Shown here: piece by piece, positions 25,918 to 36,349 of the stretch | Layout: every line of letters begins with the position of its first letter | How positions within the stretch are numbered: position 1 is the stretch's first letter | DNA from: Paenibacillus sp. V4I7 | GTDB taxonomy: Bacteria; Bacillota; Bacilli; Paenibacillales; NBRC-103111 | Length of the DNA stretch: 64,000 nt | Assembly: GCF_030817275.1 (NCBI RefSeq) | Contig: NZ_JAUSZD010000002.1 | Location: forward strand, 2,728,001-2,792,000 | Direction: 5' to 3' | Program-made: the position numbers and the translations under genes | Notes under the pieces: model-generated | What the model was told of the DNA's origin: nothing | What the model saw: only the letters and a program-made list of their open reading frames with translations | The model's database searches: none

Positions 25918-26850
25918 ATGACAAAAAATAAATCGTTTGAAATCATTCCTGCAACTATGGATAAAGCTGCGGAGATTACCGCACTCGTCATCACCTGCGA
26001 TATTGCGGACTTCGGCCAGCCTGATTTTGTATTAGAAGATCTCTTGGACATTCTAGGACCTTTGGATTTGGAAAAGGATACCTGGGTAGCTCGTTCCGGG
26101 GAACGAATCATCGGGTTTGCCTTTGTGGAAGTGACAGGGGAAGGCGCGCTCACGTCGTTTGGATATGTCCATCCCGACTATGTAGGCAGGAATGTTGGGA
26201 CAGAATTGGTCCAACGCATTGAAGAGAGAGCAAAGCAGTACGCTGCAGACCATCCGGAGCACGGTTGGGTGTTATGTAATGTGATACCTGCCAATAATGA
26301 ATCGGCCCAATCCATCGTGGAAGAACACAACTATGCTTTTAAGCGCTTATATAGTCGGATGATGATTGACCTTAGAGAAGAGCCTGTTATTAGTCCGCCA
26401 TCTGCAGGTATTGAGATCAGACCTTTTCAATCAGGTATGGAAGAAATCGTCTATCGAGCATACCGAGAATCCTTCCAGGATACAAACCGGTTTTACGATA
26501 CAAGTTACGAGGAATGGATGGAAGGGAAGAGCGGAGAACATTATGAGTGGAATCTCTGGTTTACCGCTTGGGATGGTAATGAGCTTGCCGGATTTATCAT
26601 CAGTAAAAATTTTAAGGATCATGTATATGTTGATCTACTAGGAGTTCGCCGCTCTTGGAGGAAACAAGGGGTTGCCTCCGCGCTACTACTGCATGTTTTC
26701 CGGGAGGCTTACAAACTTGGGATCCGTAATATCCGGCTTAGCGTCGATGAATCCAGTCTAACAGGCGCCAACCGGCTGTACGAGAAATTAGGTATGAGGG
26801 CGGTCTTTCAACAGGCCCTATATCAGAAAGAGCTTACCGTCAAAGGATAA
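25918..26850 (+). CDS. Tandem GNAT acetyltransferase
   Basis: This 310-aa protein has two GNAT folds. The first (about 8-155) has the weak acetyl-CoA motif YVGRNVGTELVQRI. The second (about 160-305) has a complete motif A, LLGVRRSWRKQGVASALL, followed by RLSVDESSLTGANRLYEKLGM, the conserved Asn-Tyr ending. Two-domain GNATs resemble mycothiol synthase, but low-GC Gram-positives make bacillithiol, so the acceptor amine is unknown. The ATG lies 9 bases after the stop of the glyoxalase remnant. A long inverted repeat follows the gene. Confidence 0.82.
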   Translation: MTKNKSFEIIPATMDKAAEITALVITCDIADFGQPDFVLEDLLDILGPLDLEKDTWVARSGERIIGFAFVEVTGEGALTSFGYVHPDYVGRNVGTELVQRIEERAKQYAADHPEHGWVLCNVIPANNESAQSIVEEHNYAFKRLYSRMMIDLREEPVISPPSAGIEIRPFQSGMEEIVYRAYRESFQDTNRFYDTSYEEWMEGKSGEHYEWNLWFTAWDGNELAGFIISKNFKDHVYVDLLGVRRSWRKQGVASALLLHVFREAYKLGIRNIRLSVDESSLTGANRLYEKLGMRAVFQQALYQKELTVKG

Positions 26851-26916
26851 TGAGCATTTCACATCCAATTGGATAGCAACGTTTCGGACGATACTAACAT
26901 AACTTTATCCCTTAAA

Positions 26917-26957
26917 TTTCCCGATTTTTGGGATTGAATTCCCAAACCAGCGGGAAA
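26917..26957. promoter_or_regulatory. Nested inverted repeat in front of the giant SLH gene
   Basis: TTTCCCG ... TTTGGGA, 6 bases, TCCCAAA ... CGGGAAA forms two stacked 7-bp stems. A TATAAT box lies 11 bases further on (26968-26973), so the repeat covers the expected -35. It could be an operator; as it lacks a U-run it is a poor terminator. Confidence 0.5.
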
Positions 26958-27088
26958 GAAACCTTGATATAATAAGCTTATTGCTGACAACAGAGAGCAG
27001 AGTTGAAAGCGGAGCTAGTATATACATGATCTGATACAAAATGTATCATTTTCAATTTGTGAAATTTTTTTTCAAGGAGATGTATCCA

Positions 27089-30000
27089 ATGAAAACTGGA
27101 ACTCTAAAACGTATGTACAGAAAGGCGGTGAATACCTCAATCATTTTATCCATGGTAACGGCGTCGTTATCTCCTGCTGTGTATGCTCAAGAGCAAGATG
27201 CCATATCTGATTATTTGAAAACGGTCATTTCCGCAGAAACCTTCCTTAAAGAATCCGTAACTCAGGCTGTATATGCCATCGATAAGAATGCAAGCTTGAC
27301 TCCTGTCATTGCTCCTTTGCCAGAAGCAGTAAATACGGAAACATTAGATGTAAAAGGGACTGCTCTGCCAGGCTCAGAGGTTACCATTTATGTCACTAAA
27401 GCTCATGGATCTAAAGCAGAAGGCGGAAAGGTCATTGCTGATGCAAAGGGTGAGTTTCTCGCGCAGGTTATTTTCACAGGGGAAGGGACCTATCTTATTA
27501 CGGCAACTGCCACGCTGGGTGGTGAGGTAAGCAGTGAATCGACGGCAGTTCAAGTTCGAATAGATCAAACAAGGCCATCAACTCCATCGGATTTTCGATG
27601 GCAAACTGTAGGACTCGATGAAGTAAAAGTGATGTGGGCATCAGGAGAATCTGGAACGGAACCTTTGCAGTATCGAATTGAACGAAACGGTGTGTTTGTC
27701 GAAGAAACCGCAGACACGGAATTTACGGATCGAGAGGTAGGGGAGCTTAGTGCTCTATCGTATAGCATCTATGCGAAGGATCTTGCTGGCAATCTTTCAT
27801 ATCCTTTAGAATTTATTGCAGGTACAGCGCATCACACTCAAAAGAATTTAAACACTTCCTCATCAGGAGAATTGGGTAATGAGGGTTCGAGGGATGTGAA
27901 ACTAAGCGGAGATGGAACCAAAGCTGTCTTTATTTCCAACGCGACCAATCTAGTGGAAGGCGCGGGGAATAAAGAGATTGGCGCGTTATTTGTCAAAGAC
28001 TTGAAAAGTGGAAACGTAAAAAATCTCCCGCTTCCTGCTGGTGTCGACAGCATAAACTCGCTAAACATAAGTGAGAATGGCAGAGTCATTGCTTTCCATG
28101 CCGATGTGCTGGGAACCTATGACAATCTGTTCGTCGAAGAAGGGGCTCCTGCAGCGAAGCGCATGCCCACTATAGATGGGGAAAAACCAAACGAATATGT
28201 GGGACCGCCCTCCATGAGTGAAGATGGTGAGCATATTGTTTTCAACGCTTTGGCCAGTAATTTGACAGTGGATGATACGAATAATCATGCAGATATTTTC
28301 GTTTATCATCGGAGTTTGAACCAAATAACCCGTGTTAAGCTGACCGAAGAGCTATATGGACAGGAAATTCAGAACCCTATCCTTTCTGGTGATGGCAGAT
28401 ATGTTCTTTTTTACATCGGTTGCGGGGAGTGTAACACTCAGAGGCTCTATCTTCAAGATCTTTCTTTGGATGGGGGTACGGTTCTTCTTGCCGATGGTTA
28501 CTTTGAAAGAAGCATCAGCGGGAACGGCCGATTTATTGCTTACAGTAAGGATGAAGGGATATATATTTACGACCGCGAAGCAAGTGAGGAAAACAAGCAT
28601 ACTCGTATTGTGCAAGGAGTAAGCGGGGAGACCATATACTTTGAGCCTCAAATAAGCAGTGATGGAAAGCATTTGATTTTTACAGCTTTTGAGTTTCAAC
28701 CTTCACAGGGTTATGCGTTTCAAGGCTACCGTATATATGTCGTAGACTTGAATGACCCAAATAGGACGCCAAGGCTGCTTAGCAATCCGGCAACCGAAGC
28801 AAAGTCGGGCACCATCAATGGAGATGGCAGTAAGGTTGGTTTTATTGCAACAGCTACGAATAGCTTTGATGAACAGGGATTTTTTCGTACAGGAAGCTTC
28901 GTCGTTTGTCCGAATACTTGTCAAGAGGTCCCTCAGGATAAGCCGATTCACAAGGTGACTTGGAAGGCGCCAATGGCGTCAAGGGCACATATCAAGCTGG
29001 GTAGCCAACTTACTGTCGCGGTGGAAGGGGTGGAGAACCGAAACGCTGCTGCAACGATTACCTATCTACAAGGAGGTACAGCACAATCCCGGGAGCTAAC
29101 TTTAGTAGAACAGTCACCAGGGAAGTATACAGGTGAGTTTGAGGTTCAAGTAGGTATGACTGTCCTGAATTCCATTGTCGGTAAAGTAGCGGACGCAGAC
29201 GGGAAGATGATTTCTCTTTCGGCTGAGGGGTTGCCGATTTCGGTGTCGGCCGGCATAAAGGTTGATTTATCGAACTTGCTGAATCCTGATCATACAGTAA
29301 ATGTGGATGTGAGTGCTGCACTTATTGGCAGTCGTCTGGTGGCTTGGAGTCCAAGCAAGAAGACAGGCACGCAGGCTGCTTATCACCCTAATGAGTCATT
29401 CACTCTCATAGTGCCGGATGCAGAGGATTATAGGCTATCGCTCCTTGCAAGTGATGGTACACTTCTAGCAGAGAAACCCGAGGTTATTGCGGCCAAAGGG
29501 GAAATTCTTTCCATCTCTATGAAAGTTATTGTACCTGCAAAAGTGACTATAAAAGTCTTAAAAGCAGAAGGGGATAAACCCTTACCTTATGTTGCGGTCT
29601 GGATTCAACGTGCAGAGCAAAAAGATGTGATTGCCTCAGGAATAACGAACGCGCAAGGAGAAATTGGGCTTCCTGCCGGTTTCATAGGTGATAACATTGT
29701 TGTAAAAATCCAAGTTCCTCGTCCGTATGCTGCGATTGAGCCTATATCACTGAAACTCGAGAGAAGACAAACAGACGTTTCTCTGCAAGCAACGATTCAC
29801 TATGGCACGGTAAGCGGGCAAGTCAAGGCTCCGAGCGGTTTGCCGCTTCCGAACGCGATTGTTTCTATTAAGCAAGAAGACCGATCAATCGAAGCAATTT
29901 CAGATGGGAACGGTGCTTTCAGCGAGCAATTGCCAGAGGGAAAAACCATTATTAGCGGATATTTGGGTGGAGAGACTGTCCGTCGTACTCTTAATGTTGA

Positions 30001-33000
30001 GGCTTTCCAGGTGGAAGCATCGAAGGAGAAAACTTTTCATCTGACACTGTACAAAGAGTCAACGGCCACCATTCATCTGAAATTGTTTACCAAGCTTGTT
30101 GGCGGGGATTGGATCGCTCGTAATTTGAGTATTTCCGAACTAAATTTGTTTGTTCCGACTATTTCAACGGAGAGGGGAATTACGTTATCCCCTACTTATT
30201 TTGATAATGGTCTGACCCTTAAAGCCGCCGAAGGTGAAAAATTCCGTGTCTGCTTACGAGACCGTTTGGGACAATTAGGATCAGTCTGTGAGCTTGTTAC
30301 GATCGATGAACACATGCAGGCGACCGCTGAACTGCGCTTACAGGAGAAATTGGCGGTTACGGGCAGAACCGTACTTGATGAAAAAGGAATCTGGACCATC
30401 CATGCAGGCTTTTTCGAGAAGGATGATCAAGGGAAAACCGGTCATTCGGTTACGTACTCTACGCTTCAGCCAGGTAAGTTCCATCTGAGTCTTCCAAAAG
30501 CAGGAAGCTATTTCGTTACTTTTACTGCAATAGGGGAAAAGAACCAGGTTCGGAAAGTGACGAAGACCATCACTGTCCGCGAGGGAGAGTTAACGGAACT
30601 AGGCGACCTGGTGCTTACTCCGTCTGGATATTTTAATCAAGCCGGCGGGAACGGGCTCGAGGCTTTGGATAGTCCCGTTGCTGAAGGAAGTCATGTCACC
30701 ATGCGAGGCACGTATCGCAATGGCTCACATGAACCCATTATCACACCTACCCTGTTGATACGAATTCCGGAAGGTACTTCTTTGGTGCCTAATAGTGTCG
30801 TAATGAATGGCAGCGCGGTAGAAGATGTAGCTGTAGGTAGCGATTCGCATGCCAAGGTGAAGCTGCCTAGTGATTTTGCCGTAGGGGAAGAGGGAACGGT
30901 CCTGTACCAACTGCAGGTGAATGTGATTAAATCCGAATTCTTGACGGCTGATATAGGGATGAAATTCAAACAATCAGTAACAGATGATTTTGACGAAGAG
31001 GAAATCGCCAGAGTTTTGGTTCAGACCACGCAAATCAGCATGGATGCACCGCCAAAAGTGGATAAAACCACCTTTATGGTTAGCGGTCGGGCAGTTCCCG
31101 GCAGCAGAGTAATTCTATACGATGGAGTAAGGGTGGCTGCTGAAACATTAGCGTCACCAGGAGGCTATTGGAATCAACGTATTACGCTGATCGATGAGCA
31201 AGCACAAGGACGCACGCATGCTCTCTCGGCCGTCGCGGTTCTTGGAGCTAATGAATGGCGTTCAAAGCAAGTGTTTGTTGAATATACGGATGTTGATGAA
31301 CCTATGCCAATTCATTTGAGTATTACTGCGATTGATCATCGTGTGGATGTCGATTTGACCAACGGGATCGCTCGATTTCCATTAGCCGTAAATCCCCAAA
31401 AGCCGATTTCATTCTCACTTCAATTCCGGGAGCCGAAGCGGGCCCAACATGTTCGGGTTCGTTTGGCAGGTGAAGAAATTCCGCTAGCCTTCAATGCGTT
31501 GACGGAGCGCTATGAGGGGTTAAAATCAACAAGCCAAAGACATCTGGGTCCTATCGCGGTAAGCTATGACGTCCTTCCTAAACCGTATCAAACGGTCGAT
31601 TCGCATGAAAATATTCTGAAATCTATGCCTCCTGCATTTCGCAGCTTGAAGCAAGAGGTGCTGCCACTTGCGGAAGTGGCTTCAGAGAATAAGGAAATGG
31701 CTGCGCCTGATCGTACTTATGTCAATAAGGTCGTATTAACAAGTGCGGATTCACCTGATGAAAAGATCGAGACCCAGTTTTTCTATGCTCCGATGCCTGT
31801 CGGGTATGATCCGGGACCTCCTCCAGCGAAAGGTCCGGTTGTGTATAACCTCAAGACTCAGTTCAATGCTCAGCTTGGGACGATGCATGTAAGTGCGATT
31901 GTTCCTGTAGAGCAAGCAAAGCCATTTGTACAAAGCCTGCAAGGTGATTTGCAAAGTCTGTCAGGAGCTCCTTACGTTGAAATCGGCGCTAACTTCCGTT
32001 TTGAACTTAAGACTCCAGGTTCTCCAAGCGCACTTGGTCTTGCCTCAGCTATATACGCTGGATATGATTATCAACAAAAAATGAATGAATTGAATGCTTT
32101 TATGGATCAAGTCGGTGGAGGTTGCACATCGGCGAGCTCGATCAAACATTATAATGACGAGCTGCAGAATCTAGCCGAACGACTTTTTCAGCAATTACTT
32201 TTAAAATATTCTTTACAGATGGCGGCAATGGGGCTGGCAGGCGTGGGAATCGGATTTTTCGCCGGCGTAGGTGTCGTAGCTACATCCTTCGCGATTAATT
32301 ATGCGTTTAATGAAGCGTGGGAAAGTGATTTGGCTGATCTTCAGCAGCAATTCACCACTGATCAAAACAATGCAGAGTGTGAGGACGAAGATGAGCAGCC
32401 GCCAAAACGTCCGAAAGATCCTCGTGATCCCGATGAAAAGGATATCGTTGATCCTTATTGGATCTATGATCCAAGCGGTTATGTTTTCGAGGCTGTTGAA
32501 TCGAATCGTATGAAAGGCGTAAAAACGACGGCTTTGTTCCTTGATCCTAACGATCAAACGTGGAAGGTTTGGGATGCAGGCATTTATGGACAGCAAAACC
32601 CTCTCCTGACAGATCGTGCAGGGAAATATGCATGGGATGTGCCTGAGGGCAAATGGCAGGTGCTATATGAAAAGGAAGGCTATGAAACTGCACGCAGCGA
32701 AGTGCTTGAAGTATTGCCGCCTCATTATGATGTCAACGTCGGCATCGTATCGAAAGCAGCCCCAACTGTTCACGCCTTGATACCACAAGCCGACAGAACC
32801 GGTCTTCAGCTATATTTCACCAAGTATATGATTCCGGCAACCCTTACACCGGACCATGTTACACTGACCCACATTGTAAATGGAGTCGATGCTGAACAGA
32901 TTACAATTCGAATCGAACCTATACAGCCGGAGAACAGCCCAGGCGGGGAACCGCTGGCTAAGCAATTCCGAATCGTACCTGAGACGCCGCTTCTTGCTGG

Positions 33001-34714
33001 GCAGAGTTATCGTGTGGATGTGGATGCAATGGTACAAAGCTACTCAGGTACGGCAATGACACAACCTTACATGCAGGTAGTGAACATCACAGCACCTGGG
33101 CCTGTGGCAGAAGCTGTGAAGGCTGGAAGTATGAAATTGATTCACGGGCAGGATGCCCTTGCCCTAAGCTGGGAAGAGAACGCCGTTGCACGTTATGACC
33201 ACTTAAAGATGGAGTGGAAAGAGGCGGGAGCGGGAGAACCGCTCGGCTTCGAAGAAGTAGGGCCAGGTATTGGTCTTAGTTCCATTACGGGACTTGAGCC
33301 CGGCAAGAATTATGAAGTAAAGCTTCTCACTGTTGACTTGGATGGCAGAGTATCGGAGGGTGAACTGTTGACAGTTAGTACGCTTACTAAGCCTGAAGTC
33401 TCGCAGAATCCAGCTCCAGGGATCGTTAAAAACGCTTCTCTTAAAATCGAAAACGGTGGCTTAACACTAGCTTGGACAGATCCGAGCGATGCAGATTTAA
33501 GAGGGGTTAAGGTTTCTATTAAGAAACCAGGTGAAGTTGTTTTCGGGCCTTCGGTTGAAGTCGATAAAGGTGTTCAACTGTATCGGTATGAAGGCTTAAC
33601 TGCGCCTGGCGAGTATAAAGTGGAGCTGAAAGCCATTGATGCATCAGGGAAGCTAGCTGATGGAGTATCAGTGTCAGCGACGATTAGAGACGAAGGTGAC
33701 AACCCAGGCAACGGTGGTGGCGGCGGTCCAATGCCAACGGAGGATCCAGATACGGCGACCCTACAAATTAAGGAAGGTCAAGAGCACTATGATGCCTTTG
33801 AAGGGCTGCTTCGAATCCGTTTGACGAAGGGTGCGCTAAAGGAAGGATCTAGGATCCATTTAAACCGTGTTCAAACATCTCCCAGCCCCTTGCCGGCAGG
33901 GTATGAAGCACACTCTGATTATATAACGATTACCTCCGAGGCTCAGCTATCCAAACCGCTGCAGCTGACATGGAAGTACTCGCAGGTCGAGAAGAAGGAT
34001 TTCGATTCCCGAAAGCTTGCCGTTTATAAACTAGATCGTACAGTGCCTGGCGGTTGGCGTTATTTGGGCGGAGCGGCACGCCAAGGGCAGAACGAGATAT
34101 CGGTAAAACTTGATGGCTGGGGCACTTACACAGTAATGACCTATGATAAGCGTTTCAATGACTTGAATGTACACTGGAGTCGAAAGGAGTTGGAAGTTCT
34201 GATCAGCCGCCATCTTGTGGATGGGGTGGATGAGCATCATTTTTCACCGGATTCACCAGTCACACGGGCTCAAGTAACGAAGCTGTTAACCAATTTATTA
34301 CGTCATGAGGGCCGCTTGCCGGAGCAGCATGACAGTGAGCATTCTTTCAGCGATGTATTCGATACAGCTTGGTATGCCGAGCCCGTTCGAGATGCTGCAG
34401 CTTTTGGACTAGTTGAAGGTGAAGATGGAAAGTTCCGTCCCGATGCTCCAATTACCCGTGAAGAGTTGGCTGTTATCATACAGCGAATTCTGAAAGCAGA
34501 GACATCGCCTGCTCCAACTTCCTTGCTCAGTAAGTTTGCAGATAGCGAGGATACGGCAAGCTGGGGAGAGGAAGCTATGAGCCTTATGGTTCAAGAAGGC
34601 ATAATGAATGGAGTTACCGAGACAACTCTGATGCCGAAAGGAACAACAACGAGAGCACAAGCTGCTGTTATCCTAGTTAGACTGCTTGAGCGGTGGGGTA
34701 AATCCGACAAATAA
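27089..34714 (+). CDS. Giant S-layer-homology anchored surface protein
   Basis: This 2541-aa exported protein has a signal peptide (about 1-34, ending PAVYAQ). Bacterial Ig-like and fibronectin III-like modules follow, then seven repeats with an S-x-D/N-G core (nt about 27880-28900) that should form a seven-bladed TolB-like propeller. Two carboxypeptidase-regulatory-like repeats lie near nt 29550-30050, with further Ig-like domains, a glycine-rich hydrophobic stretch (MGLAGVGIGFFAGVGVVATS, nt about 32226), an acidic/Pro region, two FN3-like domains, a GNGGGGG linker (nt about 33708) and three C-terminal SLH domains (nt about 34150-34700). It should be displayed on the wall. AAGGAG precedes the ATG at 27089. 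No catalytic domain is recognised. Confidence 0.88.
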   Translation: MKTGTLKRMYRKAVNTSIILSMVTASLSPAVYAQEQDAISDYLKTVISAETFLKESVTQAVYAIDKNASLTPVIAPLPEAVNTETLDVKGTALPGSEVTIYVTKAHGSKAEGGKVIADAKGEFLAQVIFTGEGTYLITATATLGGEVSSESTAVQVRIDQTRPSTPSDFRWQTVGLDEVKVMWASGESGTEPLQYRIERNGVFVEETADTEFTDREVGELSALSYSIYAKDLAGNLSYPLEFIAGTAHHTQKNLNTSSSGELGNEGSRDVKLSGDGTKAVFISNATNLVEGAGNKEIGALFVKDLKSGNVKNLPLPAGVDSINSLNISENGRVIAFHADVLGTYDNLFVEEGAPAAKRMPTIDGEKPNEYVGPPSMSEDGEHIVFNALASNLTVDDTNNHADIFVYHRSLNQITRVKLTEELYGQEIQNPILSGDGRYVLFYIGCGECNTQRLYLQDLSLDGGTVLLADGYFERSISGNGRFIAYSKDEGIYIYDREASEENKHTRIVQGVSGETIYFEPQISSDGKHLIFTAFEFQPSQGYAFQGYRIYVVDLNDPNRTPRLLSNPATEAKSGTINGDGSKVGFIATATNSFDEQGFFRTGSFVVCPNTCQEVPQDKPIHKVTWKAPMASRAHIKLGSQLTVAVEGVENRNAAATITYLQGGTAQSRELTLVEQSPGKYTGEFEVQVGMTVLNSIVGKVADADGKMISLSAEGLPISVSAGIKVDLSNLLNPDHTVNVDVSAALIGSRLVAWSPSKKTGTQAAYHPNESFTLIVPDAEDYRLSLLASDGTLLAEKPEVIAAKGEILSISMKVIVPAKVTIKVLKAEGDKPLPYVAVWIQRAEQKDVIASGITNAQGEIGLPAGFIGDNIVVKIQVPRPYAAIEPISLKLERRQTDVSLQATIHYGTVSGQVKAPSGLPLPNAIVSIKQEDRSIEAISDGNGAFSEQLPEGKTIISGYLGGETVRRTLNVEAFQVEASKEKTFHLTLYKESTATIHLKLFTKLVGGDWIARNLSISELNLFVPTISTERGITLSPTYFDNGLTLKAAEGEKFRVCLRDRLGQLGSVCELVTIDEHMQATAELRLQEKLAVTGRTVLDEKGIWTIHAGFFEKDDQGKTGHSVTYSTLQPGKFHLSLPKAGSYFVTFTAIGEKNQVRKVTKTITVREGELTELGDLVLTPSGYFNQAGGNGLEALDSPVAEGSHVTMRGTYRNGSHEPIITPTLLIRIPEGTSLVPNSVVMNGSAVEDVAVGSDSHAKVKLPSDFAVGEEGTVLYQLQVNVIKSEFLTADIGMKFKQSVTDDFDEEEIARVLVQTTQISMDAPPKVDKTTFMVSGRAVPGSRVILYDGVRVAAETLASPGGYWNQRITLIDEQAQGRTHALSAVAVLGANEWRSKQVFVEYTDVDEPMPIHLSITAIDHRVDVDLTNGIARFPLAVNPQKPISFSLQFREPKRAQHVRVRLAGEEIPLAFNALTERYEGLKSTSQRHLGPIAVSYDVLPKPYQTVDSHENILKSMPPAFRSLKQEVLPLAEVASENKEMAAPDRTYVNKVVLTSADSPDEKIETQFFYAPMPVGYDPGPPPAKGPVVYNLKTQFNAQLGTMHVSAIVPVEQAKPFVQSLQGDLQSLSGAPYVEIGANFRFELKTPGSPSALGLASAIYAGYDYQQKMNELNAFMDQVGGGCTSASSIKHYNDELQNLAERLFQQLLLKYSLQMAAMGLAGVGIGFFAGVGVVATSFAINYAFNEAWESDLADLQQQFTTDQNNAECEDEDEQPPKRPKDPRDPDEKDIVDPYWIYDPSGYVFEAVESNRMKGVKTTALFLDPNDQTWKVWDAGIYGQQNPLLTDRAGKYAWDVPEGKWQVLYEKEGYETARSEVLEVLPPHYDVNVGIVSKAAPTVHALIPQADRTGLQLYFTKYMIPATLTPDHVTLTHIVNGVDAEQITIRIEPIQPENSPGGEPLAKQFRIVPETPLLAGQSYRVDVDAMVQSYSGTAMTQPYMQVVNITAPGPVAEAVKAGSMKLIHGQDALALSWEENAVARYDHLKMEWKEAGAGEPLGFEEVGPGIGLSSITGLEPGKNYEVKLLTVDLDGRVSEGELLTVSTLTKPEVSQNPAPGIVKNASLKIENGGLTLAWTDPSDADLRGVKVSIKKPGEVVFGPSVEVDKGVQLYRYEGLTAPGEYKVELKAIDASGKLADGVSVSATIRDEGDNPGNGGGGGPMPTEDPDTATLQIKEGQEHYDAFEGLLRIRLTKGALKEGSRIHLNRVQTSPSPLPAGYEAHSDYITITSEAQLSKPLQLTWKYSQVEKKDFDSRKLAVYKLDRTVPGGWRYLGGAARQGQNEISVKLDGWGTYTVMTYDKRFNDLNVHWSRKELEVLISRHLVDGVDEHHFSPDSPVTRAQVTKLLTNLLRHEGRLPEQHDSEHSFSDVFDTAWYAEPVRDAAAFGLVEGEDGKFRPDAPITREELAVIIQRILKAETSPAPTSLLSKFADSEDTASWGEEAMSLMVQEGIMNGVTETTLMPKGTTTRAQAAVILVRLLERWGKSDK

Positions 34715-34736
34715 GAAGACAATTTGAAGTAATTAG

Positions 34737-34765
34737 GCGTTCACTCTATGGGGTGAACGCTTATT
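34737..34765 (+). terminator. Terminator of the giant SLH gene
   Basis: GCGTTCAC and GTGAACGC form an 8-bp stem with an 8-base loop, then TTATT. Confidence 0.75.
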
Positions 34766-34851
34766 CGTTTAACTGCGTGAATTCGAATGGGAACTCATTC
34801 TCACCTGTCTAGAATATGATCGATACTCCTTTTAATTTGAACTTGGTGAAC

Positions 34852-36237
34852 CTAAGACTCTTGCAATTGCCCTGACTTCCGGAGCCGCCGACTCATGAAT
34901 ACCAAAGACAATGCAATTACCGTGAGGATAATTCCAAGCACTTGAAATCCCTCGAAGCTGAACTTATTTCCCATTACGATGCCAATCAACAAGGAAGAGA
35001 GAATGGTTCCCAGGTATCTGGATGTATTAAATAATCCGGATGCTACACCGATGATTTCTATTGGAGTACTTTGGAACAAGGCCGCTTGCATACCGACATT
35101 GTTCAACCCGTTGCTAATACCGAATGCAGCCAAAGCCAAACACACACTGATAACCGGTGAAGTTTGATTCAATGTCACGAGCCACACCGACCCAAATGTC
35201 ATCAGCATTGCGGACACCAGCAATGCCGGCCTGGGTCCTGATTTATCGATCCATCGTCCTGCTATTGGAGAAGTAACTAGCGAGGACAAGCCTAAGCTTA
35301 GCATGAGAATCCCTGTTTGGAACTCGCTGACATGACGTACCATTTGCAAGTAGGACGGAAGCCCGAAAAAGAGTGAGTAAAAAAGTACGTTAACGAGCAT
35401 GAATTCGACATTAACCCAAGTCATCGCAGGATATTTGGCGAATGTGCGCAAAGGAATAAAGGGTGACGTCGCTTTTAACTCATGTCGTACGAAAGCCACA
35501 AGTAGCACGAGGCCTATCAGCCCGACAATGACATTTCCTAATGAGATATGCCCAGATGATTTTGCTGAGAGTAAGGAAGCGAGCAGAGCAACCAGACCCA
35601 CTGTGAAGAGCAGGATCCCTGACGCATCAATCAAATCGAACCATTTACGAAAGGACATGGCTAGTGCAACGGATGTTGGCGGTTCGTCCTTTGGAATAGT
35701 CCTCCAAGCCAATAGAAAGCTAGCCACCACGAACGGAATATTGACGAAAAAAATAGCAGGCCAATCCCACCAGTGAATCAAGACCCCGCCAATAAAGGGT
35801 CCAATTGCTGCCGCTCCTGATAGGAATATGGATAAAACAGACAGCGCAGTCGCTTGTTTCTCCGTAATATGAATTCGAACAATGGCCATTCCAACCCCAA
35901 CCATCATGCTAGTTCCGATGGATTGCACAATGCGGAACACGATAAGCCAGCCAAAGTTTGGTGATAGTGGAGCTAATAATGATGAAATGAAGGCTACAAC
36001 AAGCCCAGTAAGAAATATCTTCCTACGACCGAATAAATCGCTAGCCTTTCCCATGACAGGTTGAGCGATGCTACTTGCAATGTAGAAAGAAAAAATAATC
36101 CAGGAAACACCTGTAAAGTCAAGTTGGAACACATTTTGCAGCCTTGTAATAGCAACAGCAATCATCGAAGAATTTAATGGGTTCAATAGTACCCCCAGTC
36201 CAACGGAAGTCATCAACCACCTGCTGTGAACACTCAT
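34852..36237 (-). CDS. MFS transporter, DHA2-like drug efflux type
   Basis: This 461-aa membrane protein has 12 to 14 hydrophobic segments. It has the motif GKASDLFGRRKIFLTGL (motif A), FRIVQSIGTSMMVGVGMAIV and, in the middle, FIPLRTFAKYP. MNPLNSSMIAVA-like residues in helix 1 are usual for the 14-TM DHA2 group (EmrB/LmrB). The ATG at 36237 is about 7 bases after GGGGGG. It is divergent from a LysR regulator, which probably controls it. The cargo is unknown. Confidence 0.88.
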   Translation of the reverse strand: MSVHSRWLMTSVGLGVLLNPLNSSMIAVAITRLQNVFQLDFTGVSWIIFSFYIASSIAQPVMGKASDLFGRRKIFLTGLVVAFISSLLAPLSPNFGWLIVFRIVQSIGTSMMVGVGMAIVRIHITEKQATALSVLSIFLSGAAAIGPFIGGVLIHWWDWPAIFFVNIPFVVASFLLAWRTIPKDEPPTSVALAMSFRKWFDLIDASGILLFTVGLVALLASLLSAKSSGHISLGNVIVGLIGLVLLVAFVRHELKATSPFIPLRTFAKYPAMTWVNVEFMLVNVLFYSLFFGLPSYLQMVRHVSEFQTGILMLSLGLSSLVTSPIAGRWIDKSGPRPALLVSAMLMTFGSVWLVTLNQTSPVISVCLALAAFGISNGLNNVGMQAALFQSTPIEIIGVASGLFNTSRYLGTILSSLLIGIVMGNKFSFEGFQVLGIILTVIALSLVFMSRRLRKSGQLQES

Positions 36238-36309
36238 TTTTGGTCCCCCCAAAGCGTATTAAAGTCATCGTACTTGAAATCGTTTATTTATTCCAACGCA
36301 TTTTATGTT

Positions 36310-36319
36310 ATGATATCAT
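36310..36319. promoter_or_regulatory. Palindrome in the MFS/LysR intergenic region
   Basis: ATGATATCAT is a perfect 10-bp palindrome 31 bases before the LysR start, within a 112-bp divergent region. It is a candidate LysR-type binding core (T-N-A type sites are common). Confidence 0.35.
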
Positions 36320-36349
36320 TGACTTGAGGGAATGAATGGAGGGTGCAAA

